A DNA stretch of 64,000 nucleotides, from contig NC_053197.1 of NCBI RefSeq assembly GCF_905163445.1, positions 14,694,001 through 14,758,000 on the forward strand, given 5' to 3'. How positions within the stretch are numbered: the first letter of the stretch is position 1; the number at the start of each line of letters is the position of its first letter. The notes beneath the pieces are model-generated. The model had not been told where the DNA came from and did no database searches. It worked only from the letters and a program-made list of their open reading frames with translations. Of the stretch, positions 54,701 to 64,000 are shown piece after piece. Position numbers and translations under genes: made by a program. The DNA comes from Pararge aegeria (taxonomy: Eukaryota; Arthropoda; Insecta; Lepidoptera; Nymphalidae).

Positions 54701-56244
54701 TGAGAACGAAGTCGAGTCAAAACTTTCTTTATTCAAATATGCCAATTCATAATAATATTTTTAATCTTTTTTTTTTTTTATAAATTTTTAATAGTGTTTT
54801 TTAATTTTGGAAGTGTATCTGTTTGTTACATACATGCTTTACTGTACATACTAGCTGTTACTCGCTTTTTAGTCCGCGTTTATGATGGTTTTTTACAAAT
54901 CCCGCGAGAACTGTTTGTTTCCCAGGATAAAAAGAAGCCTATGTTACTCATCGTCCCTTCACCTAACTCAGTGCCAAAAATCAAGTTGATCGGTTCCTTA
55001 GTTAAGGCGAGTCGGAAGGACAAATAAACAAACATATAAATAAACACACTTACATATTATTTCATTTCAAATAGTGCACCAATGTTGATGAAATTTGTCA
55101 CATGCCTATTATAAAACGAATTCCAAAATTAATGGGAGATCCGAAAAACATTTATGTTCATCACACAAACATTTTCCAGTTGTGGGAATCGAAGCCACAG
55201 CCTTGGACTCAGAAAGCAGCGTCGCTGCCCACTGCCCTGTTCTGGTAAGATGACACGTAGAATCGTATGGTTTAACTACAAAAGCCATGCCCCTAAAAGG
55301 TTAGCACGCTACCATTTAAGACTGCATCGTCACTTACCACAAGTGAGATTTTAATCATATGCCCACTTGCAGTGAAAAAAAAAAGTATTCTACCGATAAT
55401 AATCTCAAGAACAGAGTAATTCACCCTTTTTGAAAACTCAAGTTCAGCCAGTAAATACGGGTTATTCAACTTAAACATTAGAAGTAAAAATAAACTTACT
55501 GTGCAATATACTAGGTTACAAAAAAATCATAATTCGTTTAAAGGAAATTGCATACAATTCTACAATAAACTACCCATTGAAATCTTGGCAATTCTCTTAA
55601 AAAGTTCAAAGTTTGTATTAAACGTAAGCTTATAGACAAGTCCTATTATAGTATAAAGAACTACGTAATCGATAAAATAGCTAGGGTGGGAATGATTGCT
55701 CTAACCAGGTTGCCCTTCTAACAATTTTAAGTGACAATGTGAGATGGTGATAACAAAAAAAAAACACCCGGCTAAGTTTGTTGTGGGCTTCTTCTTAAAC
55801 CAGGACGCGTTTGGAACCCTCGTAGCTTTAGTTTTAAGTTTACGAATGTGGTTATCGCCATCATCTCACTACCGTGTAACTCTTATGTACGCATCAAAAG
55901 TGCCACCTATGGGCCTACTTGAATGAAGATATTTTAAACTTTGACTTTGACTTTGAAACTAAGGTCAAAAGGTGCTTTTTTCTTTGACGAGTGTTTCGAT
56001 ACTCGTCGACAATACAGCCAGTAATTCGGGATATTCAACTTGAAAACTAAGGTCACAAGGTGCTATTTTCTTTGACGTTACAGTGTTTCGATACTCAAAC
56101 CAGACTCTACGATTGCAAGCATGCAAATACAACTTTCTACTTACTAAGTTGATGTAGGCGAAGGCGATGAGACCTTTTCTCAGGGGTAAGCAGAAGCAGC
56201 ATCTTGTTAGTATGGGGATCTCGACGTGACTGCAAATCTTATCT
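48632..56244 (-). CDS. Gene D: four-transmembrane protein, paralogue of gene C, at least 4 exons
   Basis: Exons 56244-56145, 53817-53650, 49537-49408 and 48729-48632 join with phases 0, 0, 1 to give 164 aa ending RDQDLA. The first of these starts with the last base of a codon, so at least one exon lies further upstream (candidate 59649-59570). Hydrophobic segments fall at about residues 24-50, 65-90, 95-120 and 125-148 of this part. The opening motif TRCCFCLPLRKGLIAFAYI aligns with SSFACLSLKFGSVLSALIL of gene C, and the last membrane block VVQIYLVILIWSSIVKMKRD aligns with gene C residues 145-165. Function unknown. The cysteine pair CCFC may be lipid-modified (inference). Confidence 0.85.
48898..49074. 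mobile_element. MITE with 16-bp TIRs, 177 bp
   Basis: tgcccgttttcactaa and ttagtgaaaacgggca are exact inverted ends. It lies in the last intron of gene D. A related end occurs near 25108-25125. Confidence 0.75.
49408..49537 (-). CDS. Gene D exon, segment 3
   Basis: Acceptor AATTCCAG, donor GTAAGT, phase 0 in and phase 1 out, as in gene C exon 4. Encodes KRVLLMKVYLYFEIVFSIIG and the start of segment 4. Confidence 0.9.
50212..51240 (+). repeat. LINE ORF2 fragment, LINE 3' motif and SINE (family 2)
   Basis: Positions 50350-50515 encode LKKLSLGCWIKGRIQKAVVL and ETARIVRR, a LINE C-terminal fragment. Positions 50640-50685 contain aagcggccttaacgctgaaa. Positions 51013-51240 are a plus family 2 SINE with gtgatagcccagtgggtagg and gagttcgaatccca. 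Confidence 0.6.
51780..52112 (+). mobile_element. Right-end copy of the long-TIR element
   Basis: ttttggcgcgttagggaaaa, gcgcgcgcacaccgtcacga and aaccgacacccttaagttag match the inverted left arm near 6165-6240. A short gctataa repetition follows at 51868-51900. Confidence 0.65.
52113..53245. other. Gene D intron, AT-rich with SINE tail
   Basis: Positions 53150-53245 are a partial plus family 1 SINE. The remainder includes a LINE end-like stretch (52840-53030, aacctcgatgtattaaatgt). No exon recognised. Confidence 0.4.
53246..53541 (+). repeat. RTE-like 3' region
   Basis: ctagctgttgcccgcgactt ... gatgatcggtttggtagttt ... gcgtgaaagcgtaacaaaca ... ttcacatttataatattagt. It ends 110 nt from a gene D exon. 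Confidence 0.7.
53650..53817 (-). CDS. Gene D exon, segment 1-2 loop and segment 2
   Basis: Acceptor CAATTTCAG, donor GTAAGT, 56 codons, phase 0 on both sides. The counterpart of gene C exon 3 (58 codons, same phases). The loop reads SETQLQDSSEYPRLIAD. Confidence 0.9.
53995..55990. repeat. Gene D intron: LINE ends, SINEs, RTE-like tail
   Basis: LINE 3' ends at 53995-54120 and 55765-55960 (plus), minus family 2 SINE at 54213-54500, RTE-like tail at 54850-55060, partial minus family 1 SINE at 55146-55238 and family 3 SINE tail at 55255-55375. Confidence 0.6.
55960..56105 (+). repeat. Two tandem copies of an 80-bp unit
   Basis: aaactaaggtcaaaaggtgc ... gtttcgatactc (55955-56011) recurs as aaactaaggtcacaaggtgc ... 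gtttcgatactc (56043-56097), with attcgggatattcaacttg between. The second copy ends close to a gene D donor. Confidence 0.6.
56145..56244 (-). CDS. Gene D exon with CCFCLPLRKG motif
   Basis: Acceptor TGTTTTCAG, donor GTAAGT, ends in phase 0. It encodes the N-terminal cytoplasmic stretch and the start of membrane segment 1, the counterpart of gene C exon 2. Confidence 0.85.
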
Positions 56245-56264
56245 CTGAAAACAAAAACAATTGC

Positions 56265-56900
56265 GTTATACTAAAGCTGTGCAAAGAGCTGTGCGATCGA
56301 TATATACACTTAGACCACGCGAATCCCTTCGTACCAAATTTAAAGAAATAGGTATACTTACAGTGTCCTCGCAATATATTTATAGTAATATTATCATTAT
56401 TAAACAAAACATAAGTAATTATTAATTAACAAAAAGTCGATATAAACAGTCGAGTAACTAGAAACGGACATAAATTAGTGATATCTGCATATCGTCCGAA
56501 AAAAGTACAGAAATCCTTTGTGGGGATGGGTATATGCTTTTATAACATGATACCGAAGGTAATATTAGATCTACCTTTACCTAAGTTTAAACAAAATATT
56601 AAAACACATTTAATAAATCGTAATCGTAGTAACCATACTACACAATTGATGAATTCCTAAACGACAAGGCTGCTTGGAAGCAGGCCACTCCGCTCTGATC
56701 TCTCACAAAACAGAAAAATTCTAAAGTTTGTTAAAATTTAAAATGATGTTGGAAAAGAGCAATCTGCTGAGTTTCTTGCCGGCTCTTCTAAGTGGAATCT
56801 GCCTTCCGAACCGGTGGTAGAGTCACTACAAACAGACTTGACGTTTCATAAGTGCTTATTAATTAGGCCTACTTGAAATAAATGAATTTTGAATTTTGTT
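56265..56900 (+). pseudogene. LINE ORF2 C-terminal end and 3' region
   Basis: Frame pieces: RAVRSIYTLRPRESLRTKFK, then ISAYRPKKVQKSFVGMGICF and YNMIPKVILDLPLPKFKQNI. Stops and frame changes are present. The 3' region (aaggctgcttggaagcaggc ... aaataaatgaattttgaatt) matches 42550-42805. Confidence 0.75.
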
Positions 56901-56929
56901 AGATTCCATACTTCATAATCATATCAATC

Positions 56930-57620
56930 AATTGCCGGCCCACCACAAGGCATAAGTCTCCTCCGACCATGAGAAGGGGTTAAGGCCGTAGTCCACCATG
57001 CTGGCCCAGTGCGGATTGGTGGACTCCACACACATTTGAGAACATTTAGTAGAATTCTAAGGCATGCAGGATTCGCGCACACAGCTTAGAAAAGTTAGAG
57101 GTGCGTGCTAGGATTGGAACTCGGCCTCCGAAAGTGAAGTCGAGCTCCTACCCACGGCGCTATCACCGCTTAAAACTAGAGTAATAAACAATAATAATAA
57201 ATATACTACGACAATACACACACCGCCATCTAGTCCCAAAGTAAGCGTAGCTTATGTTACGGGTACTAAGATGACTGATGAATATTTTTATGAATAATAT
57301 ACATAAATACTTATAATATACATATAAGCACTCAGACAAACAGATGTTCATCATACAAACATTTTCCGGTTGTGGGAATCGAACCCACGGCCTTGGACTT
57401 AGAAAGCAGGATCTTAGCCTACTAGACAACAGTTATTTGCGCGTGTCGGTCTTTTATCTTCAATAGGGTTGTCATAAGTAATTACCTAGAATGTTTTGAA
57501 TCCGTTTGTATAAAAAAATTAATTTGCTTCTTTGGTTTTAATATTTTTACAGAGCGATTCTTTATGAAATATACTTATGCATCGTTCAATATTATATCGT
57601 AATTCTGTTACACGCTGTAT
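56930..57620. repeat. SINE family 2, SINE family 1 and MITE in a row
   Basis: Minus family 2 SINE at 56930-57172, minus family 1 SINE at 57181-57420, then a partial ACGTGTAA-family MITE to about 57620 (cggtcttttatcttcaatag ... ttacacgctgtat). Confidence 0.65.
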
Positions 57621-59214
57621 AAAAAAAATAATATCCCAGTTTTATCGCCAACATTCCTTGATAATAATGGTATTCCTAGAAGTTATTGTGCTCGTTTAGA
57701 TGTGTATTTATACAGTTCATGGAAATTAAAGATAAAATTTAATGATCATATTAGCCGAGGCATTGTATTACGCCAACACAATGAGCGTGTATACAATATG
57801 ATAAGGAGCTACTGAAATAACTGTCTTTATGGTTTTTTTTTTAAATATTAATAGCGGGAAAACGATGTTAAGTGATCACCCCCGCTGATATCTGCCGCAT
57901 TAGAGGAGCCACCGATGCGTTTCCGGCTTATAAGAAAACTAGTTTATCCGCCCCTTTAAGGTTTAAAGTTAACAGTTAGTGTTACAAGGTAAATAATGGA
58001 ATATAACGGTGATCGGGTAGCATAATCCCCTGTGCTATTAGTACTAATGCCATCTACTGCGATCACCAAATGTGTCTGTTTGTTTGTCAACAGCTCAACC
58101 GATGCAACTAAACGAAACAAAACTAAACGAATTCGGAATAAGATAAAAGAAATAAAATCATTTATTTCAAGTAGGCCTAATAAAAGCACTTTTGAAACGT
58201 CAAGTCTGTCTGTGTGTAGTGACTCTACCACTGGTTCGGAAGGCAGATTCTACCGAGAAGAAGCCGTCAAGAAACTCAGCAGTTGCTCTTGTCCAACATC
58301 AACTATTTACATTTGACATTTTAACATTCATTTTTCTATCTTGTAGGAGATGAAAGCAGAGCCGGATGCTTCCAAGCAACCTTGTCATTAAGAAATTCAT
58401 CAACTGTATAGTAACATCGCTGTAATAAATGTGTTTTAACATATTCTTTAAATGCAGCATACATTACTTAAGGATTGTTTAAGTATCAATAATAGACCAA
58501 TCAGTAAATTATAAATAAATAAATATACTACGTCAATATACACACTGCCATTAGTAAACCCAACCCCAAAGTAAGCGTATCTTGTGTTATGTGTACTAAG
58601 ATGACTGATGAATATTTTGATAAATAATATACAAAAAAATACTTATAACATACATAGAACCCAGACACTAAAACACATTCCTGTTCATCACACAAACATT
58701 TTCCAGTTGTTGGAATCGAACCACGGCCTTTGAATCAGTAAGCAAGGTCGCTGCCCACTGCGCCAATCGACTGCCAAATGGCTCAAGCTACGATTTTTTA
58801 TAGTTATTGGTATGGAGATGTTTTTGTGAGGGACTAGTAAATGCTATTTAAGTAACCATTTGCAGCTCCCATCGTTAAACCATTCATAAAACATCATTTG
58901 TTTTAGCATCTAAATATATTATAAGAACCGATCTCGTAATCAAAATGTTTAACAGTCTGACGGAATGTTTGTAAAATGTCTTACTAAAAATACTTTGTAG
59001 TAACTGAAAAAAAAATTAATAAAAAAAAATAACCGCTCATCAAAACATCCCCGGTACACTGCACTCTGACCACGTTATCGGCCGCCATTACGAAATACAA
59101 AGGATAATGGAGGGGAAGCGTCCTTCCTTCCGATAACGATATCGCGACCATATATATTAACGTTCGTGGAAAGTTCCTAGGTACTTTTTAACCCTGACTA
59201 ATTAAAATTAATAT
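57621..59214. repeat. LINE end, SINE and unassigned DNA
   Basis: Minus LINE 3' end at 58145-58390 and minus family 1 SINE at 58515-58778. Other parts show nothing recognisable. Confidence 0.5.
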
Positions 59215-59405
59215 AATGTATAATATGCATCACTTAGAATAGTAAGTTTGTGTAATTAAAATATCACTTGCTTTAACGGTGAAGGAAAACATCGTGAGAA
59301 AACCTGCATGCCTGAGAGTTCTACATAATGTTTAACCCCCCTCTCATTGTCGGAGGAGACCCGTGCCCTGTAGTGGACCGGTAATGGGTTTATATGATGA
59401 TGATG
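59215..59405 (+). repeat. SINE (family 2) tail
   Basis: atcacttgctttaacggtga ... gacccgtgccctgtagtgga ... ggtttatatgatgatgat. Confidence 0.65.
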
Positions 59406-59569
59406 ACGATATTCTTAGCAACACCATTTTTGAAGGTTACTTAAGAATAGTGATAAAATATCAAAAATCAAAGAAGATTAACGTAAAAAAAAAAACTGAA
59501 TTTTAATAGGTAAGAAAGTATTTAACACGCAAACCACCTTATCCATGAACCGAGGCAGACGTAACTCAC

Positions 59570-59649
59570 AATAAAATTGCACAGATGACAACAATTATCC
59601 AATAGCTACCGTAATGGTTGGGAGCGTAACCGCAGTACGAAACTATCAT
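59570..59649 (-). CDS. Candidate first exon of gene D
   Basis: An ATG at 59649 opens 26 codons plus two bases to a GTGAGT donor. The leftover TT is completed by the first base of the exon at 56244 to Leu, so the phase fits. The predicted start is MIVSYCGYAPNHYGSYWIIV, which would add a hydrophobic stretch not present in gene C. The region is not a repeat seen elsewhere here. It could be non-coding leader instead. Confidence 0.35.
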
Positions 59650-60575
59650 AACAATGCGTCTAGGTAAACACACACTTAACAGTTTTTCAACGTACGAACA
59701 GTTTCACTCTAAATTTAAACAATTTAAAAACTTAATAGCATTGATTACTAGTCGGAAGGTCCGTAGCTACTGGGGAAGCCGGTGCTGACAGGGCGCCGGT
59801 CTACTTTCCAGTCGCCTGATGAAACGCTGTATAAAGCAATTCGCATGTACCCATGGGTTTAACTTAATTATCAAATATGTCAAAAATAAATGAGCGTAGT
59901 AAATAAATTCGGCCTCCCTTTCTGGGTGACCGAGTTCGATGGAAAGCAGCGCGTCTAATTTTTGCACAGTTTTATATTTTTTTTAATTTAATGAATTCAA
60001 AATATTAGTTGGGCTATTGTTGTGGACTACGGCCTTTCCCTCCTCTTTGTGGGAGGACACCCGTGCCCTGTAATGGGCCGGTAATGGTTTGATATACGAT
60101 TTGACTATAAACCTGAAGGTAATAGTTACATAAAGTTGCCATCACTGTATGCCAACGTAGTGAATAACAAACAAAGGGATAATCATTTTATGGAATGATA
60201 GACTAATCTAAACTAACCGAAGCTAAATAAGTCAAAGTTAAAAAACAAAGTTCTGTGCAACGTGTGCAAGATTAAAATTAAATAGAATTAGTTAAGTCTA
60301 ATTTGCTTAAATGCTTTCAACATACCTAATTATATTACGTATAGGTATAATTATGGGAAAGTGTACAGCCTAGTAGAATATTAGAAACTTTGGTTCGCCA
60401 TAAAATATGGAGCTAGTTTTGTTTTCTCTAACGAGGTACAGTGCCATGAGAAATTTTTGAAAAATCGAATCCGAGAGTAGATATTAATTTTGATGTCAGG
60501 CTATTAGGCTATCATACGTATCATCCTTTCTTGTACTTAGCTATAACCCACTGTACATGAATATTGGTACCGTTT
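59650..60575. other. No gene; SINE-like scraps
   Basis: Positions 59910-60100 contain family 2-like pieces (cggcctccctttctgggtga, ggacacccgtgccctgtaat). The rest is AT-rich. Confidence 0.4.
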
Positions 60576-60839
60576 GACGGCCGATTGGCGCAGTGGGCAG
60601 CGAACCTGCTTTCTGAGTCCAAGGCCGTGGGTTCGATTCCCACAACTGAAAAATGATTTTGTGATGAACATGAATGTTTTTCAGTGTCTGGGTGTTTATC
60701 TGTATATTATAAGTATTTATGTATATTATTCATAAAAATATTCATCAGTCATCTTAGTACCCATAAAACAAGCTACGCTGACTAGATGACGTTGTGTGTA
60801 TAATGTATTGTCTTAGTATATTTATTTATTTATTTATTT
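60576..60839 (+). repeat. SINE (family 1), best-preserved copy
   Basis: Head gacggccgattggcgcagtg, box-B-like gggttcgattccc, body gatgaacatgaatgtttttc, tail of repeated TTTA. It is a good reference for the other copies. Confidence 0.8.
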
Positions 60840-61800
60840 CCGTAGGTCAAAATCTCATCTAGATTCCCGGCGTGCGGAATTCGGATATTTATAATTTCTG
60901 AATTTTCTCTGATCTGGTCTGGGGTTTTCGGCCATCCTACATACAGAGACTGTTCGCTAAGCGATTTAGCGACGTTTCTACACGTTGCCGTGTAGAAACC
61001 ATATGGGAATGGGTTTAATACAACTGCCATACCTAGATAAACGCACTTAAATCTAAGAGAGTGCAGTCACGGCTAACTTGTACTGGAATAAAAAAAAATA
61101 ATGGAAACCCTGATAAATGTGAACAGTCCCTCATTTTGCAGCTCCATTATTTTAAATATAAATATTTTGTGTTAAGTTTCCCACAAAGGAAGTTATTAGT
61201 TTAGAAAACAAGAAATGGTTGAGTTTTTGCTGCCTACTTATATATATCTTGTTTAAACATTCAACTATTTGAAGAAATCAAACAAGTTTTTGCCAAAAAT
61301 ACCGTTAATCAGGAAAAACGAGCTTTATCAGAACAACACACTCTATGTATAATGTATGTTTAAACATACGTATATGTATAGTGGTTTCACTGACTATCCT
61401 GATGTATTGTTCTTTCGACCCCCCTGCGCCTCTAAGGCTCACCTTAGAGGAGTAGGGGGGTCCAAAAGATTTTTAGTAGCCGACTACTTCAAAGTCATAA
61501 AGAAAGGAAATGATTTTTCCACCATTTAAATAGGTACTTGAAACGGAAATTAATTTCCGATATTTTCTTACGTGTGCCTCCTGCGAGATACAAAGATAAA
61601 ATTTATGTAATATCCAACATAGTAATGTAGGTTAGGTTACATAACGGTATATAACTAACACCGGCTGCCGGGGATTACTGCAATGTTGGATTATGTAGAC
61701 AGACTCTACTTGCCTATCTGATTTATATAATTCTAAATTGAGGATACTGAAGCAGTAGTGCGAATAGGGTAAGAACGAATGCAATCCTCCAAAATTACAA
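60840..61800. other. SINE family 3 piece, then unassigned DNA
   Basis: Positions 60890-61085 match the family 3 body on the plus strand (tttctgaattttctctgatc ... actgccatacctagataaac). A short palindrome (ccccctgcgcctctaaggct / caccttagaggagtaggggg) lies at 61420-61459. No gene recognised. Confidence 0.45.
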
Positions 61801-61904
61801 GTTTAAATAACTTTTTCTTTCTTTTTAATTTAGTTTTCTTACATTGTAGTTCTCCGTACTGCAAGGAAGCTGATCTTAAGGCCTTCACATAATTCATCTT
61901 TATT

Positions 61905-62030
61905 CCACCGATCTTTCACTATTCAGTCTTTTAAGCTTTGGAATGCCTTGCCTCTTGAAATCCCAGAGGTACAGTCTACTACCATTTTTAAAAAACTTGT
62001 TAGTTCTTTTTTTGCCTGATCCTCCGGAAC
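61905..62030 (+). pseudogene. LINE ORF2 C-terminal fragment
   Basis: The frame reads HRSFTIQSFKLWNALPLEIP followed by EVQSTTIFKKLVSSFFA and a stop. It resembles the FSVRAVELWNALPLSIRRSK block of the LINE at 38805-39083. Its 3' end (62600-62773, ttgcctggaagagattgct ... attcattcattcattg) is separated by an RTE-like insertion at 62094-62476. Confidence 0.7.
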
Positions 62031-62093
62031 CTTAAAATGCCTATTCTCTTCTGTTTTGTTTAAGGTTTGACAATAGTGTTTATATTTATGTAT

Positions 62094-62476
62094 TACTAGC
62101 GTACCCAGCCTAGACGAGACTTCGCCGGGCTAGATTTTGCTTTATTTTATTTAAACAATAAACTTACATCATTAAATTTTTAATTTAATTCTCATAATAT
62201 ATTAAATCATTTATTTCTCTCCTTATTCATTCTCTTCTCGAGCGGGTGAAGATCATTATCTACACCCATGTACACCCAACAATAGAATATCATCATAGTA
62301 AATAAAAGCTGTATTTGACAGTTCAAAAATAGGTGTGCTCCGATAGTCCCCAATTTTACAGGATTACTTGCCAGGTCAATCCGGAGATACCCGAAAGTTT
62401 CATTGAAATCGGTCCAGCCGTTTCGGAGCCTATACGGAACATACCCACACACTTTCTCTTTTACATATATATAGAT
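62094..62476 (+). repeat. RTE-like tail inserted in a LINE
   Basis: ctagcgtacccagcctagac ... aaatcggtccagccgtttcg ... cacacactttctcttttac. Same type as 15012-15175. Confidence 0.6.
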
Positions 62477-62799
62477 TGATATTCATTCTATAGGTATATA
62501 TTAATTAACAGTATTTATATATTATATTGTAAGTTTATTATATGTTTATATTTAATATGTATATATAGGTATATATGCAAATATATTATATGTTTATTTA
62601 TATGCATCACCTACCTCTCTTCTTGAGCTGTGTTTTACGCCTTTGGTTGCCTGGAAGAGATTGCTATGTAGCAATAAGGCCGCCAAATTGTATACTTTCT
62701 GTTAAAGTTTTATTTACAATTTTTTCTATATGTTTATGTGGTGTACAATTAAAGTGTATTCATTCATTCATTGTAATATTTTAAATGCTTATAATTATT

Positions 62800-63000
62800 A
62801 ATTTCAAGGGGCCGAGTTCGAATCCCAGCACGCACTTGTAACTTTTCTAAGTTATGGGTGTTTAAAGTTATGAAAAATATCACTTGCTTTGTCGGTGAAG
62901 GAAAAATCGTGAGGAAACCTGCATGCCTGAGTTCTATATAATGTTTTCTAAAATATGTGGAGTCCACCAATCCGCACTGGGCCAGCGTGGTGGGCCAAAT
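62800..63000 (+). repeat. SINE (family 2)
   Basis: Box-B-like ccgagttcgaatcccagc near 62813, then atcacttgctttgtcggtga and gtccaccaatccgcactggg. Confidence 0.65.
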
Positions 63001-63107
63001 TTTCGTCTCCTGTGCTAATAGTGCTGAGTTTGATCTCCAGCTCGCATCTGTATCTTTTCAGCAGCCTGAAAGTTACCCATAACTTTCACAAAGGTATGTG
63101 AAGTTTT

Positions 63108-63180
63108 TTTAAATTTAAAATGCATTTAAAACTATTCGGAACAAACCGGATTCGAACCTGCGACTCTTATCTTAAAAATA
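63108..63180 (-). repeat. SINE head, minus orientation
   Basis: aacaaaccggattcgaacct gcgactctt matches the heads at 17246, 17571 and 24598 (aggatttgaacctgcgactc). Confidence 0.55.
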
Positions 63181-63389
63181 TATAGCAACTGCCCCAAAAA
63201 GTTAAAGTAAACCTTAGTCTGAAGGCGAAACCTTTGAATAAATCTTTCTTGACTTTTAAAGTTCATGATAGGTTGTGAAATCATGAGATTTTTGATAGGT
63301 TTCTATGACGTAGTCAGCAGTTCACACTGCATGGATTATTTCAGAATTGTAAGCACCGGATATAATTGTTTAATTATTTTTTAATAGTG

Positions 63390-63640
63390 AATGAATGAAT
63401 GAATACACTTTTATTGTACACCAAAGAAACAAAAAGTAGTTACAAAGATATAAATACAATCAAGAGAGTACAATTTGGTGGCCTTATCGCTACATAGCGA
63501 TTTCTTCCAGGCAACCAATGGCGTAAAAGGAAAAAACGTAGAAAAGAGGTAGGTGGTGCAATAAATAAGATTTAAAAATTATACAAATATATAAATATAA
63601 ATAAAATATATATATATATATATATAAATATATAGTGATT
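63390..63640 (-). repeat. LINE 3' end (minus) and (TA)n run
   Basis: gaatgaatgaatgaatacac, ttttattgtacacc and ggccttatcgctacatagcg form the inverted counterpart of 62600-62773. A TA run lies at about 63607-63627. Confidence 0.65.
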
Positions 63641-64000
63641 AATAACATTTAGGTACAAGTCTGTTATTTTCGGTAGAGTTGACGGTAGAGTTTCTGGCCA
63701 GTGGTCTTCTCTGCCGAAGACAGCATTCCAAACTTGTAGTAGAGTCATTTGAAGGTAACAAGTAATATGAATTATAGAGAAGCTTAATATACAGTATTAG
63801 AGTCAGTACAGTTGTTTTATTTCACTCCTTGGGAAGTGAGGTTTATAGAGTACAGACCCACAACACTGCTCTAAAGCAGGTTTCTGGGCTTTAAAGATGT
63901 CTTTTATAAAATGAATACTTTAATAGTAAGGAAGAATAGTAGTCATTAGAATAAATAATTCCTGCTAAGAAACTAGGTATTTAGCTTCAATAATACTGTT
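63641..64000. other. No gene; LINE-like scrap
   Basis: ctggccagtggtcttctctg near 63696 resembles degraded LINE 3' sequence. Nothing else recognised. Confidence 0.35.

Noticed and set aside
56560..56610. ATG-led minus-strand exon ending AG|GTAAAG that fits the phase of gene D
   Set aside because: It lies within LINE coding sequence on the opposite strand, so the fit is probably chance.
60576..60650. tRNA-like sequence with good box A and box B
   Set aside because: It continues into the family 1 SINE body found many times in the window.
62155..62180. ATGAT|GTAAGT on the minus strand as a tiny first exon of gene D
   Set aside because: It sits inside an RTE-like tail present elsewhere in the window; the phase fit alone is weak.

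Overview
The window looks like nuclear DNA of a moth or butterfly (Lepidoptera). It is AT-rich, has no long open frames, carries small exons with GT/AG borders, and most of it consists of repeats of lepidopteran type: tRNA-derived SINEs, 3'-truncated LINEs, RTE-like tails, and hAT-like and Harbinger-like MITEs. No virus, bacterial operon or CRISPR array was seen. Species cannot be read from the sequence.

Four protein-coding genes can be assembled by hand from splice sites and reading phase. (A) Minus strand, 440-4559: a secreted Gly/His-rich protein of 136 aa with a Val-Pro block, made from a 12-nt coding exon 1 behind a TATA box plus two further exons. (B) Plus strand, 26377-29383: a secreted 240-aa Val-Pro-repeat and Gly-rich protein with the same design (TATA box, 18-nt exon 1, signal peptide split by the intron). 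A and B are arranged head to head, 21.8 kb apart, and are probably structural proteins of cuticle or another extracellular layer. (C) Plus strand, 31682-46127: a five-exon, 185-aa protein with four membrane segments. (D) Minus strand, 48632-56244, possibly starting at 59649: a related four-segment protein. C and D lie tail to tail 2.5 kb apart, and their last three introns have the same phases (0, 0, 1), so they are probably old paralogues. They resemble the insect DUF4728-like small membrane proteins; that family name is from memory. A tRNA-Pro(AGG) gene lies at 8772-8843 on the minus strand.

Layout: 0-4.6 kb gene A; 4.6-26 kb a gene-poor repeat zone holding the tRNA gene, a 1.7-kb long-TIR element (5.8-7.5 kb), a fold-back element (11.0-11.3 kb) and nested hAT MITEs (15.7-18.3 kb); 26-29.4 kb gene B; 29.4-31.6 kb mixed unique and repeat DNA; 31.7-46.1 kb gene C; 48.6-56.2 kb (to 59.6 kb) gene D; then repeats to the end.

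The most notable structures are inside genes C and D. Gene C intron 1 holds a 3.9-kb PIF/Harbinger-derived fold-back element, with a transposase remnant at its centre and a Myb/SANT-like remnant in both arms. Gene C intron 3 holds a second, diverged copy of exon 3 with the same donor and no indel over 120 nt; its 5' part has been replaced by a SINE that in turn carries an RTE insertion. Perfect hairpins at 33268-33310, 42893-42966 and 46861-46898 are not explained by the genes.
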